Shown: positions 56,215-64,000 of the stretch, in pieces
How the letters are laid out: each line of letters starts with the position of its first letter
How positions within the stretch are numbered: the first letter of the stretch is position 1
Assembly: GCA_001429255.1 (NCBI GenBank)
Contig: LMJI01000001.1
Coordinates: forward strand, 3,396,587-3,460,586
DNA: 64,000 bases
Source of the DNA: Cellulomonas sp. Root930
GTDB taxonomy: Bacteria > Actinomycetota > Actinomycetes > Actinomycetales > Cellulomonadaceae
Reading direction: 5' to 3'
Notes under the pieces: generated by a model
What the model was told of the DNA's origin: nothing
What the model saw: the letters and a program-made list of their open reading frames with translations, nothing else
Databases searched by the model: none
Made by a program: the position numbers and the translations under genes

Positions 56215-57945
56215 TCATCGTCCCACGGACGAGAGCTCGAGCAGTTCTGCGGCGTGCGTCCGCGCGGCGTGCGAGTCCTCCTGGCCGGACAGCATGCGGG
56301 CGAGCTCGCGCACACGGTCCTCCCGCGTGACCAAGCGCACGTCCGACTCGGTGACCACGTCCACCCCGTCGGCCGTCGACTTGGTGACGACGAGGTGCCG
56401 GTCGGCGAACGCCGCTACCTGCGCGAGGTGCGTCACGACGAGCACCTGGCTGCCCTGCGCGAGTGACGACAGCCGACGTCCCACCTCGACCGCGGCCCGA
56501 CCGCCGACGCCCGCGTCGACCTCGTCGAACACGAACGTCCCCGGCCGTGTCGCGCCCGGCGCGGTGGCCAGCGCCACCTCGATGGCCAGCATGACGCGGG
56601 ACAGCTCCCCACCGGACGCGCCCTTGCCCAGCGCGCGAGCGGGCGCGCCCGCGTGCGGCACCAGGAGCATCTCGACCTTGTCGGCGCCGTGCGGTCCGGG
56701 CTCGTCGGCCGGCTCGACGACCACGCGCAGCTCGGCTCCACCCATCGCCAGGCCCGCCAGCTCCTCGGACACCACCGCGGACAGACGCTCGGCGCCGGCG
56801 CGTCGCCCGCTCGTCAACCGGTCCGCGAGCGTGTCGAGCTCGGCGCGCAGGCGAGCGCGTTCCTCCCGCAGCTCGTCGATCCGCTCCTCCCCGCCGTCGA
56901 GGTCGAGCAGACGGCGACCGGCGGTGTCCGCCCAGGCCAGCACCTCCGCGACCGTCGACCCGTAGCTCCGGGTGAGGCTGCCCAGCTCGGCGCGCCGGCG
57001 CTGGGCTGCCTCGAGGCGCAGCGGGTCGGCCTGCAGGTCCTCCAGGTAGGCGGCGAGGTCCGTCGACACGTCCGCGAGCAGGTAACCCGCCTCCGCGATG
57101 CGGGTGGCGAGCGCGGCGAGCGCCGGGTCGTGGCTGCCCTCGTGCTCGAGCAGCCGGCGCGCGAGCTCGATCGTCCCGACCGCCGTCCCCTCGTCCGTCC
57201 CGTCGTCGCCGCCGACGAGCGCGGTGTGCGCCCCGGCCGCGGCCGTCCGCAGGTCCTCGGCGTGCGACAGCCGCTCGACCTCGTCGGCCAGCGTCACGTC
57301 CTCGTCCGGCTGCGGGTCCACCCGCTCGACCTCCGCCAGCCCGAGGCGCAGCAGCTCCGCCTCCCGCGTGCGGTCCCGCGCCCGGTCGACGAGGTCCGTG
57401 AGCTCCGCCTCCACGCGTGCCCGCTGCGCCCACGCACCGCGGTAGCTCGCGAGAACCTCGCGGTGCGCCGGACCGACGAACTCGTCGAGCGCCTCCCGCT
57501 GCACCGCGGGCGAGCGCAACCGGGCCTGGTCGGCCTGGCCGTGCACCGTGACCAGCTCGTCCGCCAGCTCCGCGAGAACCCCCTGAGGCACGGACCGACC
57601 GCCCACGAACGCACGGGAGCGGCCGGTGGTGCCGTCCGAGCCGGCACCGACCGTCCGCAGGAGCACGAGGCTCCCGTCGTCGTCCAGGTCGGCACCGGCC
57701 TCGGCGGCGCGCGCGAGCGCAGGAGCACCGGCGTCGAGCACCACGCGGCCCTCGACGGAGGCCGACGCCGACCCCACCCGTACGGTCGCCGGGTCGGCCT
57801 TGCCGCCGAGCAGCAGGTTCAGCGCCGTCAGCACCATCGTCTTGCCCGCACCGGTCTCGCCCGTGAGCACCGTGAGCCCCGGGCCGAGCTCGACGTGCGC
57901 GCGGCCGATGACCCCGAGGTTCTCGATCCGGATCTCCTCGATCAC
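56215..57945 (-). CDS. recN: DNA repair protein RecN (SMC-like ATPase)
   Basis: 576 residues. GTG 57945 overlaps the nadK stop (GTGA). The start IEEIRIENLGVIGRAHVELGPGLTVLTGETGAGKTMVLTAL holds Walker A. A Q-loop and long coiled coil span residues ~160-370 (DLVDRARDRTREAEL). The C-terminal head has the signature GASGGELSRVMLAIEVAL, Walker B GTFVFDEVDAGVGG and LVVTHLAQVAAFADRH. It aids double-strand break repair. No LexA site is visible in front of it, so SOS control would have to come from further upstream. Confidence 0.95.
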   Translation of the reverse strand: MIEEIRIENLGVIGRAHVELGPGLTVLTGETGAGKTMVLTALNLLLGGKADPATVRVGSASASVEGRVVLDAGAPALARAAEAGADLDDDGSLVLLRTVGAGSDGTTGRSRAFVGGRSVPQGVLAELADELVTVHGQADQARLRSPAVQREALDEFVGPAHREVLASYRGAWAQRARVEAELTDLVDRARDRTREAELLRLGLAEVERVDPQPDEDVTLADEVERLSHAEDLRTAAAGAHTALVGGDDGTDEGTAVGTIELARRLLEHEGSHDPALAALATRIAEAGYLLADVSTDLAAYLEDLQADPLRLEAAQRRRAELGSLTRSYGSTVAEVLAWADTAGRRLLDLDGGEERIDELREERARLRAELDTLADRLTSGRRAGAERLSAVVSEELAGLAMGGAELRVVVEPADEPGPHGADKVEMLLVPHAGAPARALGKGASGGELSRVMLAIEVALATAPGATRPGTFVFDEVDAGVGGRAAVEVGRRLSSLAQGSQVLVVTHLAQVAAFADRHLVVTKSTADGVDVVTESDVRLVTREDRVRELARMLSGQEDSHAARTHAAELLELSSVGR

Positions 57946-58835
57946 GGTGCCACCTCCGGCTGCACGGCGCGCACGGGCCGCGGCGCGCTGGGCCGCCCGC
58001 GCCAGCCGTCGACCGGGAGACCGAACTTGTTCACCAGGCGCGTCGTGAACGGCGCCATCGTGAGCCGTGCGAGTCGCACAGGGACGGGGCTGCGGGTGAC
58101 CTCCACCCGCGACCCCTTGGGCACCTCGAGCCGCCGGCGGCCGTCGAGCGTGACCAACCCGGCGGCGGGCGAGCGTTCCAGCACCTCCACCGCGAGGGTG
58201 CTCCGGGGACCGACCACCAGCGGCCGGGCGAACAGGGCGTGCGCCGACAGGGGCACCAGGATCATGCCGTCCACGTCCGGCCACACCACGGGGCCGCCGG
58301 CGGAGAACGCGTGCGCGGTGGACCCGGTGGCGGTCGCCGCGACGATCCCGTCGCAGCCGAACGACGACAGCGGGTGGCCGTCGACCTCGACCAGCACCTC
58401 GAGCATGCGCGACCGGTCGACCTTCTCCAGCGCCGCCTCGTTGAGCGCCCACCCGGTGCCGACGCTCCCGTCCGGCCGCAGCACCCGGACGTCGAGGGTG
58501 ACGCGCTCCTCGACGACGAACTCGCCCGCGGTCAGGCGTCGAACCGCCTCCCCCAGGTCCTCGCGCTCGCTCTCGGCGAGGAACCCGACGTGACCGAGGT
58601 TCACGCCCAGCAGGGGCACGGACGTCCCCCGTGTGAGCTCGGCGGCCCGCAGGATCGTCCCGTCGCCACCGAGCACGATCGCCAGCTCGAACGCCGGCAG
58701 GTCGGCAGCGTCGGCGTCCTCTGCGGCCAGCACCGGCTCGACGCCCGCGCGCTCGAGCTCGCGCACCACCTCGCGGGTGGCCGCCACGGCTTCCTCGCGG
58801 CCACCGTGGGTGACCACCAGGGCGCGCCGGGTCAC
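57942..58835 (-). CDS. nadK: NAD kinase
   Basis: 297 residues. GTG 58835 overlaps the tlyA stop. Motifs are VLGGDGTILRAAEL (GGDG), LGVNLGHVGFLAESE, ALNEAAL, and ATATGSTAHAFSAGGPVV. It phosphorylates NAD to NADP. The order tlyA-nadK-recN is conserved across actinobacteria. Confidence 0.96.
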   Translation of the reverse strand: MTRRALVVTHGGREEAVAATREVVRELERAGVEPVLAAEDADAADLPAFELAIVLGGDGTILRAAELTRGTSVPLLGVNLGHVGFLAESEREDLGEAVRRLTAGEFVVEERVTLDVRVLRPDGSVGTGWALNEAALEKVDRSRMLEVLVEVDGHPLSSFGCDGIVAATATGSTAHAFSAGGPVVWPDVDGMILVPLSAHALFARPLVVGPRSTLAVEVLERSPAAGLVTLDGRRRLEVPKGSRVEVTRSPVPVRLARLTMAPFTTRLVNKFGLPVDGWRGRPSAPRPVRAVQPEVAP

Positions 58836-59653
58836 GGGGCCACCTCGGCGTCCGCGAGCACGGCGGCGGTGATCCGGTCGACGGGGACATCGACGGCCGC
58901 GTCGCCCTCCGGCCGCCGGAACCACACGAAGAACTCGACGTTGCCGCTCGGTCCCGGCAGTGGGCTGCGGACGACGTCGCGGACCTCCAGACCGAGCTCG
59001 GCACCGGCGCGCGCGACACCCAGGACGGCGTCGACCCACAGACCGGGCAGACGCACCACACCACCCGAGCCGAGTCGCTCGCGCCCGACCTCGAACTGCG
59101 GCTTCACCATCAGCAGCAGGTCGGCGTCCGGCCGAGCGACGTCGACGAGCGCGGGAAGGACGAGGGTGAGCGAGATGAACGAGAGGTCGGCGACGACCAG
59201 CTCCGGGGCGGGGCTGACGTCCCCACGCGTCAGGGTGCGGACGTTGACGCCCTCGCGCACGTTCACCCGCGGGTCCGCACGCAGCTCGTCGACCATCTGG
59301 TCGTGACCGACGTCGACCGCCACGACGCCCGCCGCCCCGCGGCGCAGCAGCACGTCGGTGAATCCTCCGGTGCTCGCCCCCGCGTCGAGGCAGTGCCGGC
59401 CGGCGACCGCGGGACCGTCCGCGCCGAGCGCGTCGAGGGCACCTGCCAGCTTGTGCCCTGCGCGCGACGCGTAGCCCGGGTCACCGTCGTCGGACCGGAC
59501 GGCGACCTGGCGCTCGTCCGTCACCTGCGCGGCGCTCCGCGAGACCGCGGAGCCATCGACGGTCACCCGACCGGCCGCGATCAGCTCTCCGGCGTGCCGC
59601 CGCGACCGGGCCAGTCCGCGGCGCACGAGCTCCGTGTCGAGGCGTGTGGTCAC
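58832..59653 (-). CDS. tlyA: TlyA, rRNA 2'-O-methyltransferase / hemolysin-like
   Basis: 273 residues. An N-terminal S4 domain (residues ~1-60: RLDTELVRRGLARSRRHAGELIAAGRVTVDG) is followed by an FtsJ-like methyltransferase with the SAM site LDAGASTGGFTDVLLRRGAAGVVAVDVGHDQ and VVADLSFISL. In mycobacteria TlyA methylates 16S C1409 and 23S C1920, and loss gives capreomycin resistance. The C-terminal MVKPQFEVGRERLGSGGVVR is conserved. Confidence 0.94.
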   Translation of the reverse strand: MTTRLDTELVRRGLARSRRHAGELIAAGRVTVDGSAVSRSAAQVTDERQVAVRSDDGDPGYASRAGHKLAGALDALGADGPAVAGRHCLDAGASTGGFTDVLLRRGAAGVVAVDVGHDQMVDELRADPRVNVREGVNVRTLTRGDVSPAPELVVADLSFISLTLVLPALVDVARPDADLLLMVKPQFEVGRERLGSGGVVRLPGLWVDAVLGVARAGAELGLEVRDVVRSPLPGPSGNVEFFVWFRRPEGDAAVDVPVDRITAAVLADAEVAP

Positions 59654-59659
59654 CGCGGG

Positions 59660-59851
59660 TCAGCCCTCCGCGTCCGCGAGCCGGTCCTGGAGCGCGCCGT
59701 GGACCGCGTCGAACACGGCGACGTGCGACCGCAGCGGCTGGTCCTCGAGGCCCACCAGCGTCGACAGTGCTTCGTCGACCGCCGCGTCCGAGGTCGAGCT
59801 CAGCCCGGGCACCTGTCCCGGTGTCACGTCCGTCCCGCCGGTCTCGCTCAC
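59660..59851 (-). CDS. Small acidic protein of the tlyA locus (Rv1693-like)
   Basis: 63 residues from GTG 59851. Residues 1-20 are disordered (TGGTDVTPGQVPG). Residues ~22-62 form a predicted helix pair (AAVDEALSTLVGLEDQPLRSHVAVFDAVHGALQDRLADAEG). Small ORFs of this size with the DQPL-x3-HVAVFDxVHxxL pattern lie upstream of tlyA in many actinobacteria, and the pattern gives good confidence that it is real. The function is unknown. Confidence 0.8.
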   Translation of the reverse strand: MSETGGTDVTPGQVPGLSSTSDAAVDEALSTLVGLEDQPLRSHVAVFDAVHGALQDRLADAEG

Positions 59852-60010
59852 TGCGCCGTCTCCTGAGGTGGTCGTCGTCCTGCGTCGGTCCCGGTCACGC
59901 GAGGATCACCGGCGGCGCTGCCGCCCGAGTCCGAGGTCCGGGACCGCGCCCACGCTACCTGCCGGAGCCGACCTCGACCGGTCGCCACACACAGGCGACC
60001 CCGCTCGCGA
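59852..60010 (-). promoter_or_regulatory. Intergenic region probably holding the tlyA-operon promoter
   Basis: 159 bases. TAGCGT on the minus strand at about 59958-59953 could be a -10 box. No strong hairpin terminator for the HAD gene or recognisable operator was seen. Confidence 0.3.
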
Positions 60011-61051
60011 TCACTCGCCGTCGAGCGCGGTCGCCAGCTCCGGGACCGAGGACGGGTCGAGCTCGACACCGGCGTCGACCGCGGTCCACGCCGCAGCGCA
60101 CGCCGCGCGGACCACGTCGACCTGGCCCTCGACGGACGTGTCGGAGCCGCGACCCAGCTCGAGGCGACCCTCGACGACTCGCGCCGACGCCTCCCGCACG
60201 GTCCACCAGCCGTCCTCTCCCTGCTGGGGCTCGGGGTGGGCGACCAGCAGCGAGCGCAGGTCCGCGCCGATGAGGTGCGGCCGCTCCCCCGGCACCGCCA
60301 GCACGTCGTCGCGCGCCGAGCTCACGCCGGTCAGCACGTGCAGACCGATGTAGCCGCCTGCGCGCGCACCGCCCAGGTCGGTGTCGAGCCGGTCGCCGAT
60401 CACGAGCGTCTCGCGCGCGCCGACCCGCTCCACAGCCATCTGGTACATCGTCGGGGACGGCTTGCCCGCGCTGTCCGGGACCACGCCCGTCGCCGCCTGG
60501 ACGGCGCCGACGAGCGATCCGTTCCCCGGCGCGAAGCCCCGCGCGGTCGGCAGGCTCAGGTCGAGGTTCGACGCCACGTGCCACGCACCGCGGCCGACGG
60601 CGTACGCCGCCTCCGCGAGCTGCGGCCAGCCCACCTCCGGCGAGAAGCCCTGCGCGACGGCTGCGGGCTCGTCGTCGGCGGAGTGCACGACCTCGTACCC
60701 GGCCAGCCGCACGGCGGTGACCAGCCCGGCGCCGCCGACGACCAGCACCTTCGACCCGCGCGGCAGCCGGGTGCGCAGCAGCTGCGCAGCCGCCTGCGCC
60801 GCGGTCATGACCTCGGAGGCGTGCGTGACGATCCCGAGGTCCGTGAGCTGGTCCGCGACGGACTCCGGCTCGCGCGACGCGTTGTTGGTGACGAACACCA
60901 GCCGCATCCCTCGCTCGCGCGCCGCCGTCAGCCCCTCGGCCGCACCGTCGATCGGCTCGTGACCGCGGTAGGCCACGCCGTCCAGGTCGACCAGCGCGAG
61001 GTCGAACCGGTCCGCGAGCGGTGTGGCCGAGCCGATGAGCCCCGCCGTCAC
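60011..61051 (-). CDS. HAD-superfamily hydrolase, class IIA (NagD-like)
   Basis: 346 residues from GTG 61051, which overlaps the preceding stop. Motif I is [17 protein letters not shown], followed by [18 protein letters not shown] (Thr motif II), the K-P motif III in [17 protein letters not shown], and the acidic motif IV in [18 protein letters not shown]. It resembles the Rv1692 family, reported as a glycerol-phosphate phosphatase acting in membrane lipid turnover. The C-terminal ~80 residues are an extension beyond NagD. Confidence 0.88.
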   Translation of the reverse strand: MTAGLIGSATPLADRFDLALVDLDGVAYRGHEPIDGAAEGLTAARERGMRLVFVTNNASREPESVADQLTDLGIVTHASEVMTAAQAAAQLLRTRLPRGSKVLVVGGAGLVTAVRLAGYEVVHSADDEPAAVAQGFSPEVGWPQLAEAAYAVGRGAWHVASNLDLSLPTARGFAPGNGSLVGAVQAATGVVPDSAGKPSPTMYQMAVERVGARETLVIGDRLDTDLGGARAGGYIGLHVLTGVSSARDDVLAVPGERPHLIGADLRSLLVAHPEPQQGEDGWWTVREASARVVEGRLELGRGSDTSVEGQVDVVRAACAAAWTAVDAGVELDPSSVPELATALDGE

Positions 61052-63738
61052 CGACCGCCCTCCGCCTCGTCCGACCCCTGACCGCCCAGCAGCTGCTCCG
61101 GCTCCTCGTGCGTCCGGTCGCCGTCTGCGGATGCGTCGGGCGTCTCGTCGAGGGCTCCGGCGACATCGTCGACCGGCTGCTCGGACTCGTCGGACGACAC
61201 GTCGACCGACTCGTGCGCGTCGTCGGCGACGACATCGGTCTCGTCGTCGTCCTCGACCTCCTCGTCGTCCTCGTCGTCGTCGGCTGCGGCCGAGTCGTCC
61301 GCGACGGCGGGCGCCTCGAACGCGTCCTCGTCGTACTCGCCGTCCGCGTCGAACTCGCTGAGGTCGAACGAGACCACCTCGTCCTCGACCTCCACGTCAC
61401 CCGCGGCCTCGTCGAGCTGGTCCTGCGTGTACGGCGCCAGCTCGGCCGCGGCCTCGTCGGTACGTCCGGCCGCCTCGAGCGCGGTCGCCCGCGCCTGAGC
61501 CACCCGCACGGCAACCAGACCGGTCGCGGCACGTACCGCCACGGTCGACAGGGCCGCCACGGCGGCATCGGCCTGACCGAGGTCCAGGCGCGCACCGCTG
61601 ACGACGATCGCCAGCTCGATGCTCGACTCCGCATCGAGCGTCTCGGCCTCCGGCTCCTGCGCCAGGGCGAGCGCGCGCTCGGGCCTGCCCAGCCCACGCT
61701 CGCAGTCCGCCATGATCGCCAGGTGCTCCGACGACCCGTTCAACCGGCGCACCGTCCGCAGCTCGCGCAGCGCCTCGGCGTACCGACCCGTCCGGTAGGC
61801 AGCCAGACCGGCGGCCTCCCGCACGACGTCGACGCGCCCGGCACGGCGAACCGCGGCCTGGGCGTGCTCGTAGGCACGCTCCGGCGCGGCGTCGAGCAGC
61901 CGGCCCACCATCACCAGGTGACGGCCGACGCCATCGGCGTTGTCCTTGCTCAGCGTGCGCAGCCGGCCGCGGACGGAACGGTCGAGGTCGCTGAACACGA
62001 CCTCGTCCGGGATCTCGGGCGCGACGACGCGCTCCTCCTGCGGCGGACGCGTGAGCCGACGGTCGTCGGTCGCCGGGCGATCGGTGCCCCCGCCGTACCC
62101 AGCGCGCGCACCGGAGCGGTCGTCGCGCACCGGCCGTCCGCCGGGGGGTCGACGATCGCCCGTCGCGGGACGGTCGCTGCGGTTGCCCGAGGCGGGCGGA
62201 CGAGACGAGGTGCGCTCGGGGCGGTCGCTCCGGTCGGAGTACGAGGGGCGCTGACCACCGGACGCCGGACGGTCGCCGGACGGACGTCGGTCGGCCCCGC
62301 CGGCCGGACGGCCTCCCCGATCCGGTCGGTCGCCGCTCGAGCGTCGGTCATCGGCCGGACGGCTGCCGTAGGACGGGCGGTCCCCGCCTGAGCGCTGCCC
62401 GTACGAGGGACGGTCGCCACCGGAACGGTCTCCATAGGAGGGACGGTCACCCGAGGGGCGACCACCACCGGAACGGTCACCGTAGGACGGGCGGTCACCC
62501 TGGGGGCGACCACCACCGGAACGGTCACCGTAGGACGGGCGGTCACCCTGACCACCACCGGAACGGTCACCGTAGGACGGGCGGTCACCCTGGGGGCGAC
62601 CACCACCGGAACGGTCACCGTAGGACGGGCGGTCACCCTGGGGGCGACCACCACCGGAACGGTCACCGTAGGACGGGCGGTCACCCTGGGGACGACCACC
62701 ACCGGAACGGTCACCGTAGGACGGGCGGTCACCCTGGGGACGACCACCACCGGAACGGTCACCGTAGGAGGGACGGTCACCCTGGGGACGACCACCACCG
62801 GAACGGTCACCGTAGGAGGGACGGTCACCCTGGGGACGACCACCGGAACGATCGCCGTACGACGGGCGGTCTCCGGAAGGTCGGTTGCCGTACGCGGGAC
62901 GGTCCCCGCCGGAGCGGTTGCCGTAGGACGGGCGGTCACCCTGGGGACGACCACCAGAGCGGTCACCGTAGGACGGGCGGTCACCCGAGGGGCGACCACC
63001 ACCGGAACGGTCACCGTAGGACGGGCGGTCACCCTGGGGACGACCACCAGAGCGGTCGCCGTACGCGGGGCGGTCTCCGGAAGGTCGGTTGCCGTACGCG
63101 GGACGGTCCCCGCCGGAGCGGTTGCCGTAGGCGGGACGGTCGCCGCTGCCAGCTCGCTCGCCGGCAGGGCGGTTTCCGTATGCCGAGCGGTCACCCGAGG
63201 GGCGGTCTCCGTACGCGGGCCGACCGCCGGAGGGTCGGTTCCCGTAGGACGAGCGGTCGCCGCCGCGGCTGGTTCCGCCGGAGCGATCTCCGAAGCCCGT
63301 TCGATCGCCCGACGGACGACCGTAGCTCGGCCGATCCCCGCTGGGACGGTCACCGTACGACGGTCGGTCGGCTCCACGGCCGCGGTCACCCGCGCCGGAG
63401 CGGTCACCGTACGGGGGGCGGCCGCTGCCGGAACGGTCGCCGTAAGACGGGCGGTCCGCACCCGGACGCCCGCTGCCGGACGGCCGGAACCCGCGGTCGT
63501 CGCCGGCCGGACGCCCGCCGGACGACGGGCGGTAGCCCCGGTCTCCGCCCGAGCTCGGACGCGCGCCACCGTAGGAACCGCCACGACCGGACGAACCGCC
63601 GCGAGGCGCGCCGCCGCCCTGCGAGCCACGCGGGCCTCGTGCCGAGCTGCTGCGTTCGCCGTCGGGTCGACCGCGGCTCGCTCCACCCGATCGACCCCGG
63701 TCGTCGGGTGTGCCCTCGGCACGATTCTCGCTGTTCAT
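61048..63738 (-). CDS. TPR-like protein with a ~570-residue tandem-repeat disordered arm and acidic tail
   Basis: 896 residues. Residues 1 to ~570 are low-complexity, rich in Gly, Arg, Asp, Ser, Pro and Tyr, with about eight near-identical 16-residue units [16 protein letters not shown] and many variants. Residues ~573-780 are a helical repeat core ([52 protein letters not shown] ...) like the smaller Rv1691-type TPR proteins. The last ~90 residues are very acidic ([16 protein letters not shown]). GAGGAG lies upstream of the ATG. The arm is polyampholytic, with RGG-like motifs near the N-terminus, and resembles RNA-binding condensate proteins. The function is unknown. Confidence 0.8.
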   Translation of the reverse strand: MNSENRAEGTPDDRGRSGGASRGRPDGERSSSARGPRGSQGGGAPRGGSSGRGGSYGGARPSSGGDRGYRPSSGGRPAGDDRGFRPSGSGRPGADRPSYGDRSGSGRPPYGDRSGAGDRGRGADRPSYGDRPSGDRPSYGRPSGDRTGFGDRSGGTSRGGDRSSYGNRPSGGRPAYGDRPSGDRSAYGNRPAGERAGSGDRPAYGNRSGGDRPAYGNRPSGDRPAYGDRSGGRPQGDRPSYGDRSGGGRPSGDRPSYGDRSGGRPQGDRPSYGNRSGGDRPAYGNRPSGDRPSYGDRSGGRPQGDRPSYGDRSGGGRPQGDRPSYGDRSGGGRPQGDRPSYGDRSGGGRPQGDRPSYGDRSGGGRPQGDRPSYGDRSGGGRPQGDRPSYGDRSGGGQGDRPSYGDRSGGGRPQGDRPSYGDRSGGGRPSGDRPSYGDRSGGDRPSYGQRSGGDRPSYGSRPADDRRSSGDRPDRGGRPAGGADRRPSGDRPASGGQRPSYSDRSDRPERTSSRPPASGNRSDRPATGDRRPPGGRPVRDDRSGARAGYGGGTDRPATDDRRLTRPPQEERVVAPEIPDEVVFSDLDRSVRGRLRTLSKDNADGVGRHLVMVGRLLDAAPERAYEHAQAAVRRAGRVDVVREAAGLAAYRTGRYAEALRELRTVRRLNGSSEHLAIMADCERGLGRPERALALAQEPEAETLDAESSIELAIVVSGARLDLGQADAAVAALSTVAVRAATGLVAVRVAQARATALEAAGRTDEAAAELAPYTQDQLDEAAGDVEVEDEVVSFDLSEFDADGEYDEDAFEAPAVADDSAAADDDEDDEEVEDDDETDVVADDAHESVDVSSDESEQPVDDVAGALDETPDASADGDRTHEEPEQLLGGQGSDEAEGGR
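62440..63130 (-). repeat. Tandem 48-bp repeats in the disordered-arm gene
   Basis: In-frame 48-base units (16 codons) run for about eight nearly identical copies between 62,440 and 62,850. One copy lacks 6 bases (near 62,551), and more divergent ones run to about 63,130 and beyond. Copies differ at a few synonymous positions, suggesting recent expansion by slippage or unequal recombination. Confidence 0.88.
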
Positions 63739-63903
63739 CTGTGTGCTCTCCTCGTCGCGATCGACCGCCCCATCGTCTCATCCCCTGCTCCGGACGCCGA
63801 ACGGCGGCCGAGTGGGCCGCGCCGAATATGGCGGAGCGGGGACGACACTGCGGTGAATAGTGCTGATCAATACGCCCGACGTCGCGCGCACAGAACATTC
63901 TTG
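63739..63903. other. AT-richer spacer between the repeat-protein gene and the rRNA terminator
   Basis: 165 bases. The part at 63,850-63,903 is less GC-rich than the surroundings and likely holds the promoter of the repeat-protein gene, but I cannot place a -10 box with confidence. The gene's ribosome site GAGGAG lies near 63,750. Confidence 0.35.
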
Positions 63904-63941
63904 GGAAACAGAAGAAGCCACCCCCGTCGGGGGTGGCTTCT
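63904..63941 (-). terminator. rRNA operon terminator
   Basis: A perfect 13-bp stem AGAAGCCACCCCC / GGGGGTGGCTTCT with a 3-base loop (63913-63941), followed on the minus strand by TCTGTTTCCC. It lies about 10 bases past the end of the 5S gene. Confidence 0.9.
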
Positions 63942-63951
63942 CCTGAATGAT

Positions 63952-64000
63952 GTCCGGCGGCGTCCTACTCTCCCACACCCTGGCGAGTGCAGTACCATCG
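63952..64000 (-). rRNA. rrf: 5S ribosomal RNA, 3' end (partial)
   Basis: The minus strand reads CGATGGTACTGCACTCGCC, then AGGGTGTGGGAGAGTAGG and ACGCCGCCGGAC, the conserved 3' half of an actinobacterial 5S rRNA. The rest of the gene and the rRNA operon lie beyond the window, transcribed toward it. Confidence 0.95.

Noticed and set aside
62440..63130. Possible CRISPR array because of regular repeats
   Set aside because: Repeats are contiguous 48-base in-frame units with no unique spacers, and they encode a repeated peptide.

Overview
The window is a piece of chromosome from a very high-GC actinobacterium. The evidence is GTG starts in about half of the genes, stop-start overlaps of the GTGA/ATGA type, TANNNT -10 boxes sitting 6-8 bases before start codons, and an actinobacterial gene set (imuA'-imuB-dnaE2, sufRBDCSUT with a Rieske ferredoxin, fabG-inhA, a steA/steB locus). 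A cytoplasmic-type GH10 xylanase with a LacI-type operator beside a transporter, together with glgA/glgC, suggests Micrococcales and probably a Cellulomonas-like organism. That placement is inference. The content is chromosomal housekeeping plus a few accessory genes. I see no prophage, insertion sequence, CRISPR array or plasmid function.

Layout. 1-482: C-terminal end of a membrane protein, then a tRNA-Leu(GAG) on the minus strand. 482-1708: AI-2E family permease. 1712-7977 (minus): the SOS mutasome operon imuA'-imuB-dnaE2 with a perfect LexA box. 8113-12197 (plus): Pr6Pr-like membrane protein, PEBP, YbaK-type deacylase, a Fic protein behind a palindromic operator, and a BAAT/dienelactone-like hydrolase. 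12199-15488 (minus): TrmH-type methyltransferase, GH10 xylanase, MFS transporter. 15531-19939 (minus): a heterodimeric ABC exporter with its TetR regulator and operator. 20008-21658 (minus): NfeD-SPFH pair. 21753-28313: ABC ATPase, glgA/glgC divergent pair, serB, and several unknown proteins including a lipoprotein. 28391-30495 (minus): fabG-inhA-sixA. 30629-32168 (plus): DUF3099 protein, small Cys protein, SURF1. 32165-33763 (minus): ABC-F protein. 33915-36860 (plus): biotin ECF transporter bioYMN and a zinc metallopeptidase. 37459-44212 (minus): complete suf operon headed by SufR, with a 30-bp palindromic SufR operator. 44394-48985 (plus): ABC pair, ctaA, and a second DrrAB-like ABC pair. 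49026-63738 (minus): a large conserved block read from high to low coordinates: disordered/TPR protein, HAD phosphatase, small ORF, tlyA, nadK, recN, steA, a 25-codon bridge ORF, steB, a MraY-like transferase, murJ, pyrG and a Nudix hydrolase. 63904-64000: rRNA operon terminator and the 3' end of a 5S rRNA (minus).

How the genes fit together. From memory, two blocks match the Mycobacterium tuberculosis gene order: ctaA/ABC/sufR-suf (Rv1456c-Rv1466) and TPR/HAD/tlyA/nadK/recN/steA/steB/pyrG/Nudix (Rv1691-Rv1700). Here the second block also carries a phosphoglycosyltransferase-like protein and MurJ, tying the Ste envelope proteins to lipid-linked precursor handling. SURF1, CtaA and the Suf system support assembly of the aerobic respiratory chain and its cofactors. 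At least twelve genes look leaderless, with the -10 box placed so that transcription should begin at or next to the start codon.

The points I would look at first are the tandem-repeat disordered protein at 61048-63738, the bridge ORF at 54956-55033 with its MraY-like neighbour, the Fic operator at 9874-9908, and the low-complexity insertion in DnaE2.
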